Source: Cellvibrionaceae bacterium (GTDB taxonomy: Bacteria > Pseudomonadota > Gammaproteobacteria > Pseudomonadales > Cellvibrionaceae). From it: a stretch of 32,666 bases of DNA. Numbering within the stretch: position 1 is the stretch's first letter; each line of letters begins with the position of its first letter. This document shows positions 27,158 to 32,666 of the stretch, piece after piece. The notes under the pieces are model-generated. The model was given only the letters and a program-made list of their open reading frames with translations. It was not told the origin of the DNA and made no database searches. The position numbers and the translations under genes are program-made. The DNA lies in contig JALUYN010000559.1 in NCBI GenBank assembly GCA_027012915.1, positions 1-32,666 on the forward strand. The letters are read 5' to 3'.

Positions 27158-28861
27158 ATGAAAATAATCGCCCGCCTGTTGGTGCTGGTACTGATTCTTG
27201 TTGGTGCCGCCTACTACGTCTTTTTGATTCCGCCTAAACCGCCTGAGCGTCAGGTGTTTATCAATGGCAAAGTGCTGACTATGGATGCGCAGAACCGCAT
27301 TGCAGAAGCCGTTGTTATTGAGCGTGATCGGATTGTAGCAGTGGGTTCCAAAGAAGATGTGGCCACCTATATGGACGGTGCCGAGGTTCACGATCTGGGC
27401 GGTAAAACACTGATTCCAGGCTTTATTGATGCCCATGGTCACTTTCCCGGGTCCGGATTACAGTCGGTTACCGCCAATCTCAGTAGTCCTCCTGTGGGGG
27501 ATGTCACCGATATCGAAGGTGTTATCGAGAAACTCAAGCCCTGGGCAGAATCCAAGGCTCCCGGCGAGTGGATTGTAGGCTTCAGCTACGATGACACCCT
27601 GCTGGCGGAGAAACGTCATCCTACCCGTGAAGAGCTGGATAGGGTTTCAACCGAGCATCCCATCCTGTTGATCCACGTATCCGGGCACTTGGGCGTCGCC
27701 AATTCAGCGGCTCTGAAGTTGGCGGGCTTCAGCGAAGATACTCCGGACCCTGAGGGCGGTGTCATTGTTAGAGATCCTGTGACGGGTGCACTTACAGGAT
27801 TGCTTGAAGAGGACGCACTGGTTCCGATTCAGATGCAGGCGCTGGATTTTTCTACAACCGAAGTGCTCTCTATTCTGCGCTTTGCGGTAGACGACTACGC
27901 CAGTCAGGGGGTCACTACGGCTCAGAGCGGCGCGCTGGATGAGAAGATGTTCAGGGGATTGTTGAGTGCCTCGCGCTTCAATCAGGTACCGTTTCGCCTG
28001 GAATTGTGGCCTGAGTATCGTCTGATGGGCGATAAGGTGCTCACGGGGGAGGTTGATCTGGAAGCCCTGAACACTGATCACGCTCGTGCCAAGACCATTA
28101 AAATTGTGGCTGATGGCAGTATTCAGGGATTTACCGGCTTTCTGTCTCATCCCTACCACACACCTTTCCGAGGGGATGAGCACTACAAGGGATACCCCAT
28201 ATTCCCTCGAGAGAAGTTGGCGCAGATCGTTACCAGTTTGCATGAAGCGGGTTACCAAATGGCAATTCACGGCAATGGCGATGGTGCCATTGACGATATT
28301 ATTTACGCCTTCAATGAAGCTCAGAAAGTCCGCCCGGATGACGACCCTCGTCTGATCCTGATTCACGCGCAAATGGCTCGCGACGATCAGCTTGATGAAA
28401 TGAAACGCCTGGGCATTACCCCCAGCTTTTTCAGCGCCCACACCTACTACTGGGGCGATCGTCATCGCGATATTTTTATGGGGCCTGAGCGGGCATTTCG
28501 TATGAGCCCGGCACAATCAGCGCTGCAGCGTGAGCTACCCTTTACTATTCACCTCGATACCCCCGTAGTGCCTATGCAGCCGATGCTGCTGGTTTGGTCC
28601 GCGGTTAATCGTTTATCCACCTCGGGACAGGTGATTGGTGAAGAGCAGCGCATTACACCGATGCAGGCGCTGCGTGCCACTACCATCAATGCCGCATGGC
28701 AGATTTTTCAGGAGCACGAGCGAGGCTCTATTGAGGTGGGTAAGCTCGCCGACTTGGTGGTGTTGAATGGTGATCCGCTGATTAACCCCGAAGCCATTAA
28801 AGATATTCAGGTAGTGCAAACCCTGGTTGGAGGGGTAACGATTTTTGAGCGGGACAAATAA
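27158..28861 (+). CDS. YtcJ-like amidohydrolase with N-terminal membrane anchor
   Basis: A 567-residue metal-dependent hydrolase of the amidohydrolase_3 (YtcJ) group. An N-terminal hydrophobic segment (~5-23, LLVLVLILVGAAYYVFLI) without a clear cleavage site suggests an inner-membrane anchor or signal peptide with the enzyme outside the cytosol. Metal-binding H93 and H95 lie in PGFIDAHGH, K315 is in TIKIVADGSIQG, and further ligands are expected at H371 (AIHGNGDGA), H403 (LIHAQMA) and D467 (HLDTPV). The C-terminal KLADLVVLNGDPL closes the small beta domain. The substrate is unknown (an N-acyl, cyclic amide or ester compound is typical). It has its own upstream space after a terminator, and its stop lies in the loop of a hairpin shared with the convergent gene. 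Confidence 0.88.
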   Translation: MKIIARLLVLVLILVGAAYYVFLIPPKPPERQVFINGKVLTMDAQNRIAEAVVIERDRIVAVGSKEDVATYMDGAEVHDLGGKTLIPGFIDAHGHFPGSGLQSVTANLSSPPVGDVTDIEGVIEKLKPWAESKAPGEWIVGFSYDDTLLAEKRHPTREELDRVSTEHPILLIHVSGHLGVANSAALKLAGFSEDTPDPEGGVIVRDPVTGALTGLLEEDALVPIQMQALDFSTTEVLSILRFAVDDYASQGVTTAQSGALDEKMFRGLLSASRFNQVPFRLELWPEYRLMGDKVLTGEVDLEALNTDHARAKTIKIVADGSIQGFTGFLSHPYHTPFRGDEHYKGYPIFPREKLAQIVTSLHEAGYQMAIHGNGDGAIDDIIYAFNEAQKVRPDDDPRLILIHAQMARDDQLDEMKRLGITPSFFSAHTYYWGDRHRDIFMGPERAFRMSPAQSALQRELPFTIHLDTPVVPMQPMLLVWSAVNRLSTSGQVIGEEQRITPMQALRATTINAAWQIFQEHERGSIEVGKLADLVVLNGDPLINPEAIKDIQVVQTLVGGVTIFERDK

Positions 28862-28869
28862 TTTGTCCC
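28851..28869. terminator. Hairpin at the junction of two convergent genes
   Basis: GGGACAAA and TTTGTCCC (8 bp, perfect) enclose a three-base loop TAA, which is the stop codon of the amidohydrolase. The right arm reaches the stop codon of the convergent thiolase-like gene. There is no strong T-run on either side, so it may be a weak bidirectional terminator or an RNA-stabilising end; the class is uncertain. Confidence 0.45.
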
Positions 28870-30467
28870 TAACAGGTGTTTGCAGGCTGTTCACTGAAGT
28901 GAAAGATATTACCGCTGATATCATGACTGACATTCAGGCTTTTACCTAACGGATCCCGCTGCACTAGATATTCGATGCTGCCGGGTTGATAAGATAATGC
29001 CAGGAAACGCTCGCCGGTTGCTTGAAGGCGAGCCACCACGAGCGCGTATTCCGGCTCCTGCTGACGATAGGCAACGGTGTAAGTTTCCAGTGTAGCTCTT
29101 CCCTGCGGCGTTGCGTTGGTAAGAGCATGAGGTTGCTGGTCCAGCTCTTGTTGCAACGCTTCGTTGTGGTTCGGGTGCAAAGGTGTGTTTGGTGGTGCAG
29201 TGGAGTAGATCCCTGTCGAGTGCTTAGACATCCAACCGCCGTTGCCATAGACCAGCCCATAGCTTCCCGGATCATCTCGCAATCTTTCAACCAAAGAGGC
29301 AATGCCGTGCAGAGTGTAGTTATTGCCGGGCCCGCCAAAGAAGGGCAAGCCGCCGGTAGTCGTCAATGCTCTGGGGTCGCCTTCGGTAAGCTCCAGAACG
29401 TCGCGCGCCAGTATTGGCACTATGGGAAAACAGCTATAGAGATCCATGTGTTGGATGTCATCTATCGTGCGTTCTGCATGCTTCAGGGCGTTCAGCAGAG
29501 AGCTGCGCATTGCAGGCGAATCGCCGAGGTCGGGGCGCTGCAGAAACGGTTGCTCCTGAGTGTCGGCGTAGCCGTGCAGAAACACCCACTTTTCCCGGGC
29601 GATACCGAGGCGTCGAGCTTCACCTACAGTGGTTAACAGTGCCGCCGCCGCTTGATTGACCCCGTCTTTGGCAATCAGGTTTCTGGGGTAGGGCGCCATT
29701 AGCATGGGATTGTCTGGGGTTGGTGTAGTCAATTCTCTACAGTCAAAAGCCTTTGGAAAAAACGACAGTGGGTTGGCTGCAGCAATCTGCGAGTAGTGTT
29801 CGAAGATCTGGCCCATCTGCCTGTCATATGCCGCCCTTCCCAGCTTCAGTTTGGCACGACGGGCATTTTCCATTAACGCGTAGTAGGGCATGGCGTTGCT
29901 CATGCCGTGGCGAATTTCCTCCTCGCCAAACAACGCATAGCCTCCGGTGATACCTCTGTCTTCAAGTTGTCCCCCTGTAACTTCGTGCCAGTCCAGCGTC
30001 ACTCCCTGGCGTTTGGCTGCGCGAATAGTGGCAATTACCTCTGCGCCGGTAATCATGATCATGCGATATGGGGTAGGAGTGTCCTCGCTTTCACGATTCA
30101 TCAGACGCTCGCAAAACTCTGCCGTGAGTTTTTGTGGTGTTTCTCCTCCGAGCACACCGTAGATGGCGCGCTCGGGATTGGCGCCAATGCGCTGGCTGAT
30201 GGCTCGGGCGAGGTTGTCTGACATACCGAAAGGACAGCTACCCAGACTTCCCGAGTCGGCGAAGGTGCGCACCGTGACCATCGTGTCTATGTTGCGCGCA
30301 AGATTTAAAACTCCTGTGTCATTCAGGGCTCGTTCGCAGGCTTGCGCCGCCAGATCCGCATGGCTCGATGCCTCAGCGAGGTTCTCGCATACTCTCTCTG
30401 TGATCTGGCCGACGCCAACAATAATGGGGGTATTGGATGGAATAGGCTGGTCGTTTGTTGTAGACAT
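28869..30467 (-). CDS. Thiolase-like protein (TLP1-type), probably lacking thiolase activity
   Basis: A 532-residue protein of the group often labelled acetyl-CoA acetyltransferase. It starts TPIIVGVGQITER (~13-25) and shows the thiolase-fold blocks GGETPQKL (~107-114), MITGAEVIATIRAAKRQG, DLYSCFPIVP and GGLPFFGGPGNNYTLHGIA. A C-terminal ~100-residue extension (TYTVAYRQQEPEYALVVARL onwards) fits the extra TLP1 domain. Where true thiolases have the nucleophilic cysteine there is GGETPQ, and the C-terminal Cys-x-Gly is replaced by GNGGW. Family knowledge suggests CoA-ester binding without classical thiolase chemistry. The neighbouring monooxygenase hints at ketone or lipid breakdown, but the reaction is not known. 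Confidence 0.82.
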   Translation of the reverse strand: MSTTNDQPIPSNTPIIVGVGQITERVCENLAEASSHADLAAQACERALNDTGVLNLARNIDTMVTVRTFADSGSLGSCPFGMSDNLARAISQRIGANPERAIYGVLGGETPQKLTAEFCERLMNRESEDTPTPYRMIMITGAEVIATIRAAKRQGVTLDWHEVTGGQLEDRGITGGYALFGEEEIRHGMSNAMPYYALMENARRAKLKLGRAAYDRQMGQIFEHYSQIAAANPLSFFPKAFDCRELTTPTPDNPMLMAPYPRNLIAKDGVNQAAAALLTTVGEARRLGIAREKWVFLHGYADTQEQPFLQRPDLGDSPAMRSSLLNALKHAERTIDDIQHMDLYSCFPIVPILARDVLELTEGDPRALTTTGGLPFFGGPGNNYTLHGIASLVERLRDDPGSYGLVYGNGGWMSKHSTGIYSTAPPNTPLHPNHNEALQQELDQQPHALTNATPQGRATLETYTVAYRQQEPEYALVVARLQATGERFLALSYQPGSIEYLVQRDPLGKSLNVSHDISGNIFHFSEQPANTC

Positions 30468-30695
30468 AAGTTCTGTGCGGAAATGAAACGGGCCACCATT
30501 CTACCCATCCATTGGCTACGAGAGAATGAGTGACAGTGGCGGACTGTTTCTGGTGAGCGTTGCCTGCAGCTCAGCAAATTGATAAAGGTTTTACAGTGCC
30601 TTAACCAAATAAGCGCTACGTGATGCGTAGATTTAGATTGAGGCATTGTGTAGGGTTGGGCGAGTTTGTGCTTGTGCAGAGGAAGCCGTGGAACA

Positions 30696-31223
30696 ATGAC
30701 AACAGAGACGTGGGTATTTTCGGGCATCGCCCTGGTGGTCATCGTAGTTATCGTCTATATGCTGATGGCACACCTAAAAGGCAAGATTGAGCTGGTGCTG
30801 GCAAAGAACAGTTTTCAGCCGGGTGAGGTTATTCAAGGGCAGTTTTCCCTGCTGGCCAAAAAGCCCATTTCAGGCAACCGTTTGGTGGTTCGGCTAACTG
30901 CCCGCGAAGAAGTGAGGCGTACCAATCGCGATGGCAAAACCAGCCGTCACGCGCGAGAAATCTACCGCGATGAAAAAGTTCTGGATGGTGTTACTCGCTA
31001 TGATGCCGGCTATCAAAAAAACTATCGCTTTGAACTTACAGCACCCCAGCAGAGCCGCCAGCAGCAGGATTCCCTGCTATTTCAGTCGCTGCGCTTGCTG
31101 GGCAATGCTCTCAGTGGTGAGCGTCGTCGTATCGACTGGAAGATTACCGTGTGCCTCGACGCTCAAGGTATTGATATTACCGACTCGCAAAAGGTCTATA
31201 TCAATTGGGGGCATTCGTTCTAG
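30696..31223 (+). CDS. Membrane-anchored arrestin-like beta-sandwich protein (hypothetical)
   Basis: A 175-residue protein not recognised as a named family. An N-terminal membrane helix (~6-27, WVFSGIALVVIVVIVYMLMA) is followed by a segment that reads like one lobe of an arrestin/Spo0M fold: KIELVLAKNSFQPGEVIQGQF and the later RLVVRLTAREEV and KNYRFELTAP strands. No catalytic motif is visible. The ATG at 30696 gives the N-terminal helix directly; an in-frame TTG ten codons upstream is less likely. Its 3' end overlaps that of the convergent voltage-sensor-like gene by 23 bp. The fold assignment is an inference from pattern only. Confidence 0.7.
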   Translation: MTTETWVFSGIALVVIVVIVYMLMAHLKGKIELVLAKNSFQPGEVIQGQFSLLAKKPISGNRLVVRLTAREEVRRTNRDGKTSRHAREIYRDEKVLDGVTRYDAGYQKNYRFELTAPQQSRQQQDSLLFQSLRLLGNALSGERRRIDWKITVCLDAQGIDITDSQKVYINWGHSF

Positions 31224-32235
31224 TCGACGATGCTTCCTGCAGCTTCCATTGTTGCAGGGCAACCTGATCTTTGATCAATTCCAACGACTCAACGACCGCC
31301 TCTTGAAGAATCGGCCACAACTGCTGGGCTTCGTTTTCGGCGGGGGCTTCCAGCAAGCTGTTAATGGTGTTGGCCGCTACCTGCTGCTGCGGGTCGGCCA
31401 GATCGCTCATTAGAGTCACCAGTACATCCTCTACCAATTCAACCGACATGGCCTCCATGGTTTCCTGAATTTGTGGGCCGACAATCGGCAGTTGGTTGAG
31501 ACGCTTGATATTGCTGTTGCGCGCCAGGCTTTGGTGCACCATGGACTTGAGATAATCGCGCACGTGATATTCGTTGTGCTGGTAGGCGTGGTCGATGGCA
31601 TTGCCGAGACGGCTGCCGAGCCAGTGCACTAGCTGTTCCTGTCGGGGGCCGATAACCCGATCCTGAATGCGATGGGTCACCGGGTTGCCCTTCTGGATTT
31701 CGTCCTGTACGCCATTGAGGACGTTGATGACCACGCGGTCCGACAGCTCTTCTGTAATTACGCCCAGATACTTCTGAAACTGGCGGTAAAAATAGTTTTC
31801 GCGGATGTCGATTATTCCGAGCTTCTGCAGTCGATAGACAATGGAAATCACCCGCAATATTCGCAGGAAACGGAAGGAGCCTATGGGAATGCAGCCCAGT
31901 ACATCGTACCAGTGCACAAACGGGTAGAAGAACCAACGGTGGTAGGTCTTGTTATAGATGGCCATGCACCAGCGCAGGGTTAATTCCACCAGATAGATCC
32001 ACACGAACATTAAATCGTAGGCGACAAAATCGTCGTGAATCTTCTCCGCATAGAAGTCATGGAAATCCGGGGCTATGTAGTGCAGGCCAGATGCGAGGGT
32101 GCTACTGCTGAACATCCAGTCAAACAGGATCCACAGCAGATTGATCGTCACCAGCCATACCATCAGCAGGTCCAGCACAAACCAGGGCGTTTCCGGGTTA
32201 TTCTTCAGTTTTTTCAGGTTGAAACGAATTTTCAT
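31201..32235 (-). CDS. Voltage-sensor-like (S1-S4) membrane protein without a pore domain
   Basis: A 344-residue protein. Four N-terminal hydrophobic segments resemble a voltage-sensor domain: S1 ~18-42, S2 ~72-92 with E84, S3 ~101-118 with D111 in WYDVLGCIPIG, and S4 ~119-136 with arginines every third position (R122, R125, R128 in FRFLRILRVISIVYRL). No S5-S6 helices or selectivity filter follow. Instead there is a ~200-residue soluble region (~145-344), mostly helical and rich in Gln and Glu, that I do not recognise. Possible roles include a voltage-gated proton-channel-like or voltage-responsive regulatory protein, but an ion_trans-like fold with other use is equally possible. The ATG has the good Shine-Dalgarno GAGGAG. 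Confidence 0.75.
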   Translation of the reverse strand: MKIRFNLKKLKNNPETPWFVLDLLMVWLVTINLLWILFDWMFSSSTLASGLHYIAPDFHDFYAEKIHDDFVAYDLMFVWIYLVELTLRWCMAIYNKTYHRWFFYPFVHWYDVLGCIPIGSFRFLRILRVISIVYRLQKLGIIDIRENYFYRQFQKYLGVITEELSDRVVINVLNGVQDEIQKGNPVTHRIQDRVIGPRQEQLVHWLGSRLGNAIDHAYQHNEYHVRDYLKSMVHQSLARNSNIKRLNQLPIVGPQIQETMEAMSVELVEDVLVTLMSDLADPQQQVAANTINSLLEAPAENEAQQLWPILQEAVVESLELIKDQVALQQWKLQEASSTRTNAPN

Positions 32236-32333
32236 CGGCGCTCCTCAAGATCTTTCAATAGTACTGATCTAGGCCTCGGCTGGCAGTGAAATTTGATATT
32301 GATTGTGCGAATGTTGGTTATTTGTGCGGTTTG

Positions 32334-32361
32334 TTGACTCTGTGATCCAGCTGGGTATGAT
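32334..32361 (+). promoter_or_regulatory. Strong sigma70-like promoter for the small ORF at 32399
   Basis: TTGACT (32334-32339) and TATGAT (32356-32361), each one base from consensus, are spaced by 16 bp. A transcript would start near 32368, about 30 bp before the small ORF, and run to the terminator at 32581-32611. Confidence 0.65.
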
Positions 32362-32398
32362 GCGCGCCAGTTGAATCATATATGAGGAGTTATGAGCC

Positions 32399-32509
32399 AT
32401 GCGTCGATTTGTGAAATTGGTAGCCCTGAACCATAAAGTGGTTATTCGCGGCAAGTTAAGTGGACGTATGGGAGTAGAGGGGCAAAGAGCCGGAAGTTAT
32501 TGGTTCTAA
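32399..32509 (+). CDS. Small basic protein of 36 residues (unknown)
   Basis: The short frame begins MRRFVKLVALNHKVVIRGK and ends AGSYWF; it has nine Arg/Lys residues and one Glu, so it is strongly basic. GAGGAG (32384-32389) lies 9 bp before the ATG, an excellent Shine-Dalgarno. A strong promoter is upstream and an intrinsic terminator 70 bp downstream, so it is a self-contained transcription unit of about 245 nt. I do not recognise the protein. An alternative is that the unit is a small RNA and the frame is incidental, but the Shine-Dalgarno argues for translation. Confidence 0.6.
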   Translation: MRRFVKLVALNHKVVIRGKLSGRMGVEGQRAGSYWF

Positions 32510-32580
32510 AGGGTTTCTCAGTAAATGACTCAGAAAAAGCCAGCTCAAAAGCCACTGCTGTCCCACAGTTTCACAGTCAT

Positions 32581-32611
32581 AAGACCAGCCTCATCTGAGG
32601 CTGGTCTTTTT
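32581..32611 (+). terminator. Intrinsic terminator after the small ORF
   Basis: AAGACCAGCCTC (32581-32592) pairs perfectly over 12 bp with GAGGCTGGTCTT (32597-32608) around the loop ATCT, and the sequence continues with T residues to 32611. It is the strongest hairpin in the window and ends the transcript that carries the 36-codon ORF. The sequence from 32612 to the window end has no gene I can support. Confidence 0.92.
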
Positions 32612-32666
32612 GATTGGGTGGCGGGTCAGGATTCAGTATCTCCTTCAGGCTTCTGCGCTCAAAAAG

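Noticed and set aside
27704..28516. 270-codon minus-strand frame opposite the amidohydrolase
   Set aside because: Shadow of a gene whose metal-binding motifs are intact; no independent start signals.
30648..30664. GTAGGGTTGGGCGAG resembling one arm of the sufB-sufC palindrome
   Set aside because: Only a partial match and no second inverted arm nearby, so it cannot be called another copy.
32525..32666. ATG frame open to the right edge of the window
   Set aside because: It has no Shine-Dalgarno and reads straight through a strong terminator hairpin, so it is probably chance.
32645..32666. Possible minus-strand gene end (FLSAEA then stop) at the right edge
   Set aside because: Only six codons are visible and other frames are equally open for that length; it cannot be supported from this window.

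Overview
The window looks like a chromosomal segment of a marine-type gammaproteobacterium. The order ndk-rlmN-pilF-rodZ-ispG-hisS-yfgM-bamB-der is a gammaproteobacterial hallmark, and the accessory genes (Baeyer-Villiger monooxygenase, thiolase-like protein, large hybrid sensor with an EAL domain) would suit a Cellvibrionales/Spongiibacteraceae-like bacterium. That placement is an inference from gene content; there is no rRNA or tRNA here to confirm it.

Region 1 (1-8195, + strand) is one long Fe-S cluster assembly operon: the 3' end of iscR, a C-terminally short iscS, then sufB, sufC, sufD, sufS, sufA, sufT, sufE and an Isc-type [2Fe-2S] ferredoxin. It sits where many gammaproteobacteria carry iscRSUA-hscBA-fdx upstream of ndk, but iscU, hscA and hscB are absent. 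It is a hybrid: Isc regulator, desulfurase and ferredoxin around a SUF scaffold. A palindromic repeat element of about 82 bp lies between sufB and sufC.

Region 2 (8216-14553) is a signalling island. On the minus strand a 1319-residue protein carries PAS-PAS-HisKA-HATPase-REC-HPt-REC-EAL in one chain, followed by an overlapping 370-residue response regulator with an unrecognised output region. Divergent from it is an AraC-family regulator split by a frameshift. The break falls exactly in a run of 7-bp tandem repeats, and removing one unit restores a 316-residue protein.

Region 3 (14907-24314, + strand) is the conserved housekeeping run: ndk, rlmN, pilF, rodZ, ispG, hisS, yfgM, bamB, der. RlmN and IspG are themselves 4Fe-4S enzymes and so clients of region 1. 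A consensus -10 hexamer lies in the loop of an 11-bp inverted repeat just before der.

Region 4 (24311-32666) is accessory. It has an AraC-type regulator divergent from a type I Baeyer-Villiger monooxygenase, a membrane-anchored YtcJ-like amidohydrolase, a convergent thiolase-like protein lacking the usual cysteines, a membrane-anchored arrestin-like protein, a pore-less voltage-sensor-like membrane protein, and a 36-codon basic small ORF with its own promoter, Shine-Dalgarno and terminator. No CRISPR array, insertion sequence, prophage, tRNA or rRNA was seen. The best candidates for something new are the repeat-controlled AraC gene, the single-chain phosphorelay/EAL protein with its partner regulator, the voltage-sensor-like protein and the small ORF.
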